Source: Rhizoclosmatium globosum
Taxonomy: Eukaryota > Chytridiomycota > Chytridiomycetes > Chytridiales > Chytriomycetaceae
Reading direction: 5' to 3'
DNA: 64,000 nucleotides
Assembly (NCBI GenBank): GCA_002104985.1
Contig: MCGO01000025.1
Span: forward strand, 1-64,000
The notes below the pieces were generated by a model. The model saw only the letters and a program-made list of their open reading frames with translations, was not told the origin of the DNA and searched no databases. Each line of letters begins with the position of its first letter. The first letter of the stretch is position 1. Positions 1 to 9,357 of this stretch are shown here, in pieces. A program made the position numbers and the translations under genes.

Positions 1-74
1 AAAACATAATATAAAGCAAGTTGTTTCATCCCCTCCTTCACAAAACCAACATCTAAAACACCTCCAATACAAGA

Positions 75-197
75 ATGAACTCTCCAAGCATGATTGCCTC
101 CATGGCCCCAAAAAACCACGTCTTCGTCCCAAAGACTGACAAGAACCACGACATCGCAAAAATTGGCTGTGGAGATCTAGTTAGACGTTGGCACTGA
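75..197 (+). pseudogene. 5' half of a split small SPS-family gene
   Basis: The reading begins with ATG at 75 and gives the family signature MNSPSMIASMAPKNHVFVPK, almost identical to the intact gene at 4278. After TDKNHD the reading runs into unrelated sequence and stops after 40 codons. The expected second half lies 3 kb downstream at 3198..3320. I infer that an insertion beginning near 152 broke an originally continuous gene of about 65 codons. A short hybrid peptide could still be made, since the promoter side is intact (a TATA-like run near 10). No function is known for the family. Confidence 0.7.
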
Positions 198-946
198 AGC
201 TTCATGTCAGTTCGAAACCAATTCTGGCTACGTCGTAGGTTGGTATTTTTCACAGCCCCATGTCAGATTGATAAAAGAAAATTGCAGAAAATTGGAGATC
301 CGAACAAGAAGAGCGGTCCATGTTAAGCTTGTTCTTTATTGTACTCTGGCCCAAGATTGGCACTAAAAATCAAATCTGGCCAACAAGTGGGATCAAAGCC
401 AAACCATCCTAATTGGTAAAATAATCTAAAATCTTGGAGTAAGAAGTAAGCTGACAAAAGGTGTTACTTTCTTGCTATTTTTGTTTCATGCAGTAGAGTT
501 TGGTACATTAATCAAACAGAGAAAGTTGTACGTGGCTTGTCAAACAAACACAACAGACTGATCTGAGCTAGCTTAACTCAAAAGAGCAGGATTAGCTTCT
601 GTGAACAAACTGAGTCTAGATATTTAATAGAACTATGCTAGGATTTGGAATTGATTTGCAGAATGAATGGAAGACACACTGATAAACCAACTCAGCTTTA
701 GAAGCTCTTCTATGATATTCTAGATATGAAGTAAACAATGCAAAGTGATGGATATATTGTGGCTCGCAAAAGGGAAACAAATAGAAACAGAGAAAAGAAA
801 CGAAAAGAAAATGATGGACAGTAGTACTTGTGCCAACACACACAAAAAATCAACCCTGTTTTAGCTTTTAAGTCATGTTTAGGTCTTGTCAACTGTTGTT
901 TGCATTGCCAAGCAGACTTGAGGAAACTCATGTGGGTTGCGGGTAT

Positions 947-1206
947 CTAGAGGACAAAGTAAAACCATTGAGTGGATATACCTTATTGAGAACCTTAAAG
1001 ACAAAGGTTTTGTAATGGTGTGGCATGCACCTAACATAAGTAACAGATTCAGCAAAAGGACAAATGACGCACTAGAGGACAAAGAAAAACCATTAAGTGG
1101 ATATACCTTACTGAGAACCTTAAAGACAAAGGTTTTGTGATGGTGTGGCATGCAATACAAGACCTAACATAAGTAACAGATTCAGCAAAAGGATAAATAG
1201 CGCACT
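947..1206. repeat. Imperfect tandem duplication, period ~125 bp
   Basis: The segment beginning CTAGAGGACAAAG at 947 recurs at 1072 with few substitutions, including the AAAACCATT(G/A)AGTGGATAT block and the GGTTTTGT(A/G)ATGGTGTGGC block. The second unit carries an extra ~10 bp before CCTAACATAAG. It lies inside the 3 kb insertion. Short frames over it are a product of the repeat. Confidence 0.75.
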
Positions 1207-1480
1207 AGTTACCTCTTTCCAGCGTAAAATAGGAAACTTGAGTTTCTCACCTCTTATACATGCAGGACCAGAGAGAGATTTAAGGATATGTGATTAAATT
1301 GTTGGCCCACGACTTTCACTTGGTGTAAAAATAGTAAATCCAATTTGAGGAAATTGGGAGGCGCGTGGCAGACTGGAACATTTCTCTCTTTCTTCTACTG
1401 TGTTTTTTGCCTTTTTTACCCCAATACTACCTCTCCTCGCGCCCTATCTCTCCTCGCTCAGTCCAGCATCAGCAATTCCT

Positions 1481-1545
1481 GTCCACCACCCCCTAACTCC
1501 TCTTCATCGCTGAAGGGGTAATCTACCAACGAAGGGGTGGTGGAC
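1481..1545. repeat. Inverted repeat, 12 bp perfect stem
   Basis: GTCCACCACCCC at 1481..1492 pairs perfectly with GGGGTGGTGGAC at 1534..1545, enclosing about 41 bases. It lies in a GC-richer patch inside the 3 kb insertion. It may be an internal end of a nested element. No function is assigned. Confidence 0.55.
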
Positions 1546-3197
1546 TTGAGGTTGCTGTTGTGTGTCTGCAGCTCCCGTACACCCTCTCTCTCTCCTTGCA
1601 CAGTCCAGTCAGAAACCCTCGCCCAAAACCAGTGTTGTATTTGGCGTAAGGTAGTATTATATTTATTTATAACGCGCGCTCCTTGTGAAGGGATCAGAGT
1701 GTAGGTGTCTCTGGCCGAGGGGCTCCAGTACACGGACTGGAGCCCTAGGGTGACGACCCTGGCTGTTTCACGCTCCGCCTGGTTCTGAGGTGCGCGCCTT
1801 TTGAATGAGCTCCCCTTGCATTGAAAGAGCTCCCCTTGACCAAATGAAAGCGGGCACTGAGAACCAGTGCAAGAGCATATTTTATTTATGACACCTCCTA
1901 ATTTTCTTATTCTTTCTGCAGCCGCCCGTCATGACCGCATTACAGGTATAGTAGATGAAAAGATATTTCTGATAAACTCTGGTTCTGTATTCCATTGTGA
2001 ACAAAAGAAAAGCAGCAATCAGCAGGGTTTGAACATGTACCCTCAGAGTGCAACAACCGCGCGCGTTACCATATGAGCTAACAATCTGTGTAAAACAGAT
2101 GAAAGGCACCTCTTTATGTCTCTCATTATCAATAACAGTGATAAGAAGTTTCTGCTGTCACCAGATTTGATCCGTGTTGGTGAAGACGCGGACAACCAAC
2201 TAGGCTACTACACCCATACATGTGAAGAAAAACCTTTAATTTATATTTTCATGCGTTTATTACTTTAAGTATTGCATGCTGTTATTGCTGCGAGTATCTA
2301 AAAAACGATCATAATTTTCAACAAAATAAGGACTTCATTGACTTTGAGAGTATTGGTAGTAAGAGAATGCAACAGCCCATGTAGATTGTGGTGTTTTGGG
2401 TGGGAGAGGGTGTGAGAGGGACTGTCCATTTTGTATAAATTTTGAAGGGCGGACCTTCCAATTGTACAAAAATGGAAGGACGGACCTTCAAATTTTACAA
2501 AAATGGAAGGACCGACCCATCACCACTTGCCACCACCAGTACAAGATGATCACTGCTCATTGTACTCCAACATAAAATGCAACAACATGTTTCTGATCTT
2601 CTCCACCATCTACAACAAATGAGAGGGTGTGAGTGGATACGAGTAGAATTCTCGCTCTTGCATGGCAGTGAGAGAGAGAGAGAATTAAAAGCGCACAACA
2701 GCCCATGTAAATGGTGGAGGAGTTGGGTGGTTTGTGTAGGTGGTGTGAGTGGATGCGAGGACATTATCAAAGCAGGGATACAAGAATGTTGCACGTTGGT
2801 CAAAAAGTGTAGTCAACTTGATGACAACACTTACATTTATATGCTGGGTTGAAGCACCATCATCTCCAATACATCTGTTTGCCCAAAGTTGTCGCAGAAA
2901 TGGATCTTGTAAACTAGCCATACACTTGAATCAGAATTGGCAACAACTCAGCTCCTCAACAATTGCAAAAATATTTCTCCAACACTGACAATAATTGGAG
3001 TCCAAACCTTGCTCCAGTTTAAGCAAAAATTCCAACGTCAATCCAGCGTCAAATTTGGCTTTCGAAACCCGAAAACTCATCCACCCTAATCCAAGCCTTT
3101 ACTTTTTGTCAATTTGGCATGAATTTTAACTCCAAAGAAGTTCCGTTTGATATGGTGTCAAATCGCCGCCAAAAAAGCAGGGCAAATTTTTGCGATG

Positions 3198-3320
3198 GAC
3201 AAGAACAGCAAGCCAAACAACTTTGGGCTCTCTGTTCCAAGGACCACTACAAACGATTCTACTTCCTCAACCAAGTCTGTTAAGAACTTTCTTCAAGGCC
3301 TTTTTTCCAAGTCGCAGTAG
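3198..3320 (+). pseudogene. 3' half of the split small SPS-family gene
   Basis: This reads DKNSKPNNFGLSVPRTTTND then STSSTKSVKNFLQGLFSKSQ and stops, matching the C-terminal half of the intact gene at 4278 (FGLSVPRTSTNDSTSSTKSI then KNFLQNLFTKSQ). It starts exactly where the 3 kb insertion ends. An ATG at 3195 formed by the element end could start a 41-residue fragment. With 75..197 it makes one interrupted gene. Confidence 0.7.
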
Positions 3321-3720
3321 AGCGTAATGGTCATTTAAACAAATCATCTTTGACACGTTGAAATTAGTTCTTATATCGCTTATCTTATAGCTTGCATGTA
3401 CAATAAACCATTCAATTATGCACAACTTGATATTTTATTTCTATTTTGACTCTTGGCACGAACTATCTCAAGCAATGTTGCAACAACGTTTTCAGACCTC
3501 AGTCAGAGTTTTTGCATAAAAAACTGGCGACAGAGGAGAATTGATCTAGAATCGTGACGAATGATAGGCCAAAGTTAATTTGCTTTTCTTGCAGAATTGC
3601 GATGAACAATTTAGAAACTTCCAAATTCAATAACCAAATGTACATTTATTCATATGAAGTAACCGTAAGTATACATAGAAAGAATTATTCTTCCACAACT
3701 AAAAACATACATAGAAAGAC
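3321..3720. other. Intergenic, no gene seen
   Basis: AT-rich sequence between the 3' half of the split gene and the convergent small gene at 3721. Open frames are short and show no homology to neighbours. A direct repeat ACATAGAAAGA(A/C)TTATTC occurs near 3675 and 3711. Confidence 0.6.
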
Positions 3721-3942
3721 TTATTCATCTACAAGTTTGGTATAACCAACAGGGCTGGGACTTGGAGACCTTTTAGTTGAAAGCAGCTCCTTGATTGGAG
3801 ACAATCGGTCATCGAAAGACTTTCGCGTTTGATTGCTTCGACTTCTTGAGATTTTCAAAGTCGAATCATTATCGTTTGTCGGGACGAACACATGGTTCTT
3901 GGGAGCCAAGGAAGCAAGAGCGTTTGGAGAGTAATATTGCAT
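3721..3942 (-). CDS. Small SPS-family protein, MQYY subtype (73 aa)
   Basis: The product begins MQYYSPNALASLAPKNHVFVP and ends with a Ser/Pro-rich tail (STKRSPSPSPVGYTKLVDE). Its paralogue at 31359..31580 also starts MQYY, so I place the start at 3942 although the frame stays open to an ATG at 3990. The upstream ATG lies only a few bases from the TATA element (3992..4004) and is probably not in the mRNA. There is no signal peptide or membrane span. The protein is basic and low in complexity. The N-terminal SP..(L/I)AS(L/M)APKNHVFVP block is shared with all other family members here; the C-terminal half is subtype-specific (RKSFD(D/E)RL.PIK(E/D)L). Function unknown. Confidence 0.75.
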   Translation of the reverse strand: MQYYSPNALASLAPKNHVFVPTNDNDSTLKISRSRSNQTRKSFDDRLSPIKELLSTKRSPSPSPVGYTKLVDE

Positions 3943-3991
3943 GGTTTTGTTATTCAAGTTCTGTGAGTAGTTTTCATCTGAAGGGGGCACT

Positions 3992-4004
3992 GTCGGACTT
4001 TATA
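3992..4004 (-). promoter_or_regulatory. TATA module TATAAAGTCCGAC
   Basis: On the minus strand TATAAAGTCCGAC lies about 50 bp before the ATG at 3942. The same 13 bases sit at 31623..31635 before the paralogue at 31359. Conservation over a block where flanking bases differ suggests a functional core promoter. Confidence 0.6.
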
Positions 4005-4215
4005 TGCTTTGAAAAAGGAAACTGGGAATTGAACTTTAGCGGATTCGTACTGTTGTTATTCGCGCTGACGTGGTATCAGTTTGTGCCACATTGGTTGCCA
4101 ACGAACTTGAAAAATCTATTGGGTTCTTTCGGCTTCCAACAGTTTCATTGTCACATCAAAAGTTCAGTGACTTTGCCACAATCCAAGTTCAACCTTCCTT
4201 CAACTTGAAAAATAG

Positions 4216-4224
4216 CATAAATAG
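4216..4224 (+). promoter_or_regulatory. TATA-like element CATAAATAG
   Basis: CATAAATAG lies 54 bp before the ATG at 4278, the same spacing as in other members of the family, followed by a pyrimidine-rich leader typical of highly transcribed fungal genes. Confidence 0.5.
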
Positions 4225-4277
4225 CCGGCCTTCTTCCCACTTCCCCTTTCACATCAACAACCAAAAAACACAAGAAA

Positions 4278-4475
4278 ATGAACTCTCCAAGCATGATCGC
4301 CTCCATGGCCCCAAAGAACCACGTCTTCATCCCAAAGACTGACAAGAGCCTCGACAAGAATGGAAAGGCCAGCGTATTCGGCCTGTCTGTTCCAAGGACT
4401 TCGACAAATGATTCTACCTCATCAACTAAATCCATCAAGAACTTTCTTCAGAACCTATTCACCAAGTCGCAGTGA
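4278..4475 (+). CDS. Small SPS-family protein, MNSPSM subtype (65 aa)
   Basis: Intact single-exon gene. N-terminus MNSPSMIASMAPKNHVFIPK, a variable middle (TDKSLDKNGKASVFGLSVPR) and a tail T(N)DSTSSTKSIKNFLQNLFTKSQ. The tail looks like a short basic amphipathic helix preceded by a Ser/Thr patch. No signal peptide, membrane span or cysteines. It is the closest intact relative of the split gene 75/3198. The start is fixed by family alignment and by the TATA element 54 bp upstream. I do not recognise a known family. Confidence 0.8.
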   Translation: MNSPSMIASMAPKNHVFIPKTDKSLDKNGKASVFGLSVPRTSTNDSTSSTKSIKNFLQNLFTKSQ

Positions 4476-5073
4476 ATCGTTGAAGGCACTTTAGCAACTC
4501 GAAAGAGCTAACACAAGCTCTTGATAACCATGCATTTAGTTCCATATTGATATGAAATGAGTAAATAAACGCAATTGTATATCATCTGTTGAACGCTTTC
4601 ACTTTCCTTTTCCCTTTCGTTTCCATTCACAGCCGCGACTACGGTTAGCTGCTGTTCTGTCCACCCTCCAATAAGAGTAGGTGCGCTAATGCTGTTCTGT
4701 CCACCCTCCAATCAGAGTAGGTGCGCTAATACTTGATCATCTACTAGCAGTGAGCAAGTGTCAAGCAACTTCTGGATTGAGTTTCAATCTCTTCGTGTTG
4801 TAGAACCGTACACGTATTGCACGCTCTCCATATCAGGATAAAATCACGCTATGAAATACATATTATGAACCATTCATGAACACAACGCTCTCGTCATATC
4901 AAAATTCAATAGTAAATTGGGTGGCGCAGCAAGTATCCCCCAAACGTTCAACTCCCAATAAAACCTCCAGGCATCTGTTAACACGTGGGCAACCTCCACC
5001 GCGCCTCTGAGGGTGGCTCCCCATGTTGATCCTTACAATCAAAAATTGAACGTTGTTAAATGAAACGGCAGTT
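4476..5073. other. Intergenic with a 40 bp tandem duplication
   Basis: No gene seen. The only structure noted is the exact-length tandem duplication at 4651..4730; the rest is the 3' region of the 4278 gene and the 5' region of the 5152 copy. Confidence 0.55.
4651..4730. repeat. 40 bp tandem duplication (2 copies)
   Basis: GCTGTTCTGTCCACCCTCCA begins at 4651 and again at 4691; the two 40 bp units differ by one base (AATAAGAG versus AATCAGAG). A recent local duplication in noncoding DNA. Confidence 0.85.
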
Positions 5074-5103
5074 GGGGTAGCCACCCGCAGTCGCCATAAA
5101 TAC
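5074..5103 (+). promoter_or_regulatory. GGGGTAGCCACCC box plus TATA
   Basis: GGGGTAGCCACCC at 5074..5086 is followed by CATAAATAC at 5095..5103, 49 bp before the ATG at 5152. The paralogue at 30619 has the same box and TATAAATAC in the same order (30848..30877, minus strand). The palindrome-like GGGTRGCCACCC core is a candidate factor site. Confidence 0.6.
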
Positions 5104-5151
5104 AGGAACACTTTGTTCTCTTGTCCTTCCATCAATCTCAACCCGAAAACA

Positions 5152-5321
5152 ATGTATTCTCCAAGCGTTATTGCCTCCATGGCCCACAAGAACCAAATGT
5201 TCGTGTCCAAGAACACCAGAACTTCGTATTCCTAAGAGTTCAACGAGTCGGTACAAACGAGTCAAATTCATCTACAAAGAGTAACAAGTATTTGTTGAGC
5301 AAGTTCTTTGGAAGGTCTTGA
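5152..5321 (+). pseudogene. Frameshifted small SPS-family gene
   Basis: ATG at 5152 gives MYSPSVIASMAHKNQMFVSK and stops at 5233..5235. A different frame then continues with VQRVGTNESNSSTKSNKYLL and ends at 5319..5321. The intact paralogue at 30619..30795 carries both blocks in one frame, with IASMIHKNQMF and QRVGTNNSNSSTKSNKSLL. An indel in the short linker near 5215-5240 therefore broke this copy, unless it is a sequence error. The promoter is preserved, which argues for recent damage. Confidence 0.7.
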
Positions 5322-5518
5322 TTCTACCCCTTCAAGTAGTACTGTCTCTAGCCGCATTGTATAGCCTCCATAAACAAACTGTATACAAAACCAAAATAAA
5401 AATAATCATATTCCTTACGTAAACAGCAGCCTCCTTTCCTTTTTCTTTCCCACTTTCTGAATTGTTCCTTCCAAGTTTCGCCACCCAAAAACCCCCCCTC
5501 AAAAGTAGCACCAACAAA

Positions 5519-5722
5519 ATGCTTTCTCCAAGTGTGATCGCCTCAATGGCACCAAAGACCCACATGTTTGTCCCAAAGCGCACCAAGAAGAAGGACACCG
5601 CCCACGATGACACCAACAACGTGTTTGGCATTCCTGTTCCAAGAACGAACACGAACGAGTCCACTTTCTCTGTCAAGTCCGTCAAGTCCTTTTTTGAGAA
5701 TATCTTTCGTAAGGGTGATTGA
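5519..5722 (+). CDS. Small SPS-family protein, MLSPSV subtype (67 aa)
   Basis: Single exon: MLSPSVIASMAPKTHMFVPK, a Lys/Asp-rich middle, then FGIPVPRTNTNESTF and SVKSVKSFFENIFRKGD. Its paralogue at 30214..30408 is nearly identical in both end blocks. I use the ATG at 5519 rather than the upstream in-frame codons because every family member starts at this point. Upstream there is a shared TTTCG(C/T)CACCCAAA block in both paralogues. No recognisable domain; the C-terminal 20 residues look like an amphipathic helix. Confidence 0.8.
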   Translation: MLSPSVIASMAPKTHMFVPKRTKKKDTAHDDTNNVFGIPVPRTNTNESTFSVKSVKSFFENIFRKGD

Positions 5723-5980
5723 GTAGGAACGCAGAAGGCTGGAATACTGAAGCTTGGATTCCCTCAAATCGACGCGAGACACCCCCCAGTCTTACATCCA
5801 CTCTTTTTAGCTTATCTTTTCATGTACTAGTGTAATACATTATCTTGTTACAACATCGTGATTGTAATTTCGTTGAATCCACTTTCGTGCGTGATGCTTG
5901 AGCTTCTACGCCTCCTCTGTATTTGACAAGCCACATGGTCTAAAACATCACAATCGACATCGTATTTTATTTCGGTGAAA

Positions 5981-8059
5981 CTAAATTCCAACTCTCTTAT
6001 TCGCTTTCGCAACTTCAGCCTGCAAAGCCTCCATCCCCAAATCGAACACATTCGTACCTTCCTTCACAAACGGATTCTTTCCACGTTCAACATCACAAAT
6101 AGTGCCGTCAGCAGGAAGCGCACCCGACGAGAAGTAAGCACGAATGTGGTTCATAGTACACTGACTTGGTTGAGCAATCGAGCAATGTCCGAACCCGTTA
6201 TGCGTCAACAAAACCCCGTTCCCATTCATCAAACGCTCCGCCAATTTCGCAGATGCAAGTGGAGTCACAGGATCATACGTGTTTCCCACAAGCAAAACCT
6301 ATTAGTGATCCATCATCAATTCCAAGAACTTTCAAAACATCTGATACACACCTTATTACTCAGTGTATTCCCCCACGGCCCCGCATACCTCTCGACAGCT
6401 TTCACAGGCCAATACTTACACCCCAACCCAGTCCAAACCCACGCGTTCCCTCCAAACTCACTAATCTCACTATTCAATTTCGCGCCCTCCGCAAAGTCTT
6501 CCACAGTCGTAACGTCATCCGTCCATCCGTCCGCGCATTTCACGCTGAAGAACCCAAAGTTTGCAGAGTCGTCTTTCAGGGGGCAGAACGTCTCACGGTC
6601 GACGGGGGTGGAGAATAAGTCTGCGAGGGCGGTGTATTCTTTGTAGAAAATGGATTTGCTGAGAGCGGAGGCTGCAAGAGGCCATTGGGAGGGACTGTAT
6701 GTGATACTGAAAATGAGGTTTTCGACACTGTCGGCGGTGAGGAGGACGGGGGTTCCGGTACTGGACAGAGCAGGGATCGGTGCCTCCACCAAAGAAAACA
6801 TAAACTTCCGTACTCGTTGAATCACGCTAAAATCGTTGTCGTTTTGCTTTGAGAGTGGACACTTTGAAGGACCTGCTTCAACGCATAGACGACTGAAGCC
6901 GTCAATTACGTCTTGGGTTTGGACTAATGAACTCAAAGACCAGTCAACGAAGTTTCCTGCAAAAGTTTGCGGGTCTGTGACACCATCAATCACGACGCGA
7001 CCGACACGGTCTGGGAACATGTTGACATAGGTGATACCAAGGAATGTTCCGTATGAGAAACCAAAGTAGTTGAGCTTGTCTTCACCGAGGGCCGCACGGA
7101 TTGCGTCCATGTCACGGGCAGTGTATGCAGTGGAAATGAAAGGAATCAAGTCGCGACTCCATCTTCCGCATCCTTGAACAGTAAGTTGAATAAATGCGTT
7201 GAATTTTGAGATGGAGACGGATTGATCCAATCCATTTGGGATTCTGTGCGTGAGAGACATGTCAGGCACTGTCATTGTATCAAACAGAAACCGTAAACTC
7301 ACCCGAGAGTAGAGGCGACAATATCATTCGCACTGTGAAGTGACGGATTCTCAAAGCAGGTGACTGACTGTGATTCTCCAATACCTCTTGGATCTGCATC
7401 AAAGCCAACATAAGCTTTCGATTAAGAGTTCAACACCCTCAATCTCACCAAATCCAATAATATCATATTCTCCCGAACTCATTGTCTTGATGACCAAACC
7501 GGCCCTCGCCACCAAACCAATTCCACTTCCACCAGGCCCACCAGGGTTCACAAGAATTGATCCCTTTTTGACTGGGGCCGATGAAGTCAGTTTCATGAGC
7601 GAAAGCGATAACTGTGCGCCATTTGTGTTCGCCTTTCCGAGGTGGTCGAGCGGCACTTTGAGGGTTCCGCATTGGAAAAGCGGGAACTCAAAGTCGCCCT
7701 TGCATTTGCTCCACTTTCAATTGGGTTGTAGTAATGTAGTTGGTTGGTTTGTAGTTGGTTTGTAGTTGGTTGTTTAGAATTAAGAAGGAACGAAACAATG
7801 CAAGAGGACTTACGCCAAAGGGATCTTGTTCCAGGGACGCGTTCTGATTGGCTGAGACTGGGTGGGACTCGGAGTACTTGAAGAAGGTGGCTGGTGCTTG
7901 GCCAGTCGCAGTCCAGAGAAAGAGAAGGATCCCAATCACACTCGCAATCGATACTGTCGCAATTAAACCCTGCCATCCTCGGGAGCTCTTCGATTTGGAT
8001 TTCGTTGGACTGGTCCTCAGGTTCAGAAGCAGTGGCTCGTGGTCCTCTTCAAAATTCAT
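5981..8059 (-). CDS. Membrane-anchored S33 / TAP-like alpha/beta-hydrolase peptidase
   Basis: Five exons join in phase: 8059..7814, 7713..7449, 7393..7303, 7243..6352, 6298..5981, giving 603 aa. One N-terminal membrane helix (GLIATVSIASVIGILLFLW, about residues 36-56) suggests a type II anchor with an extracytosolic enzyme. The oxyanion strand NPGGPGGSG, YDIIGFDPRGIGES, the nucleophile elbow GFSYG (Ser near 264), the late Asp in VGNTYDPVTP and the His in HNGFGHCS complete the triad of the tripeptidyl-aminopeptidase family, including its TAP C-terminal part. It probably trims N-terminal peptides from external proteins. It is divergent from the reductase gene at 8191 with about 130 bp between starts. 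An ATG at 8122 in the same frame would add 21 residues; I prefer 8059. Confidence 0.85.
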
Positions 8060-8190
8060 TAAAAATAAAATAATTGAACTTACTTGTTTTATAAATCCGA
8101 ATGAAGCGATTTTTAAGAACAACTAGCGCCACTGAATTTCCTTTTCTGATTGAATTCGAAATTCAAGACTTCACAAAACAAGCAAGAAAG

Positions 8191-9286
8191 ATGGGAGCCA
8201 TCACAGATTTTGTTGAGCGGGTCATTTCAGGCGACGACATTGCCCTTTCTGCGACAGTGGCGGCCCTAGTCTTTGCAGCATTGTACATTGCCACGATCCA
8301 AGGCCAGGCTGCTTCGACTCGGACCAAGGCAAAGGCCAAGATCACGTCAAAGCCAAGCAAGCCGACTTCACTCCCAAAAACACTCTCAAACCGCGATCTT
8401 GACAACACTCCCTTTCTCGAAGTCGCTGAAATTGCCGAAGCAGAAGAAGCCGACTTCCACGATCCATTCGACCTTCCGCATGTCCCTTTCAAGTTTGACA
8501 GAATCTCTCACAAGGAAGCTATTAAGCGCTCAGAAGACTTTTACAACTTGGTCAATCAGAGGAGAAGTCTCAGAATGTTCAGCGAAGACCCTGTGCCAAT
8601 TGAAGTAGTCCGCAACTGCTGCATGGCTGCTGCTACTGCTCCTTCCGGCGCACACACGGAGGTAAGTGCTTTCCAAATGCTGTGCGTAATAGGGTGGCTT
8701 CCCAAGTCCCGTGACCTGACCACCGGAACACAACGGGAGACAAAATTGCACCCCTTCCGTTCCCCCATCTTTTAAATGAAATTCAATCAGTGTCTTACTA
8801 CCTTCTTATCATTAGCCATGGACATTCGCCATCATCCACACCCGTGAAATGAAGGCCGAAGTGCGACAGATCATTGAACACGAAGAAAAAATCAACTACG
8901 AGTCACGTATGTCCAAACAATGGGTCAACGACCTTGCAAAGCTCAAAACAAACTGGGAAAAGGAATATCTTGAGACTGCGCCGTACTTGATTGTGGTGTT
9001 TAAGCAAACGTACGGGATTGATAAGAATGGGAAACGTACAAACAATTACTACTATGAGCAATCCAACTCAATCGCGTGTGGAATTCTTATCACAGCGATT
9101 CATAATGCTGGTCTTGTTACTCTCACTTCTACCCCCATGAATGCTGGTCCTGCTATTCGTGGCTTGTTGGGTCGTCCTGCCAACGAGAAAGTTCAGCTCT
9201 TGCTCCCTGTTGGTTACCCAGCAAAGGATGCTACTGTCCCTGACTTGAAAAGAAAATCTGCAAAGGAAGTTATTTTTGAGTATTAA
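8191..9286 (+). CDS. IYD: Iodotyrosine-deiodinase-like nitroreductase (313 aa)
   Basis: Two exons, 8191..8661 and 8816..9286, phase 0. An N-terminal hydrophobic segment (LSATVAALVFAALYIATI) is followed by a linker and a nitroreductase-fold FMN domain. The family motifs are visible: RRSLRMFSEDPVP (FMN phosphate contact), APSGAHTEPWTF spanning the intron, the lid region with E..YE around EEKINYE, and near the end TSTPMNAGPAIRGLLGRP. This layout (membrane anchor plus flavin domain) is that of animal iodotyrosine deiodinase and its homologues. In fungi the substrate is unclear; reductive dehalogenation of halotyrosines or other aromatics is possible. The in-frame ATG at 8101 lies upstream, but the protein is best started at 8191. 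Confidence 0.85.
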
Positions 9287-9357
9287 ATGCACACTTTGAT
9301 TGAAAGTTGTGTTGGTGAAGATGAGGTAAAAATAAAGAATTGTCAGTTTTTTAGAGA

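Larger units (their letters stand above)
152..3197. mobile_element. ~3.05 kb insertion with short terminal inverted repeats
   Basis: Left end CATCGCAAAAATTGGC at 152 is matched by the reverse complement of the right end, CATCGCAAAAATTTGCC (3181..3197): 13 identical terminal bases, then near identity. The two flanks are the two halves of one small-family gene, so the boundaries are set by host homology. The host gene reads through as TDKNHDKNSKPNNFG if the element is removed with a 2-3 bp duplication (GA or GAC); the exact target duplication is ambiguous. I see no convincing transposase frame inside, only short frames on both strands, so it would be a non-autonomous or decayed DNA element. It contains a 125 bp tandem duplication and a 12 bp stem. 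Confidence 0.65.
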
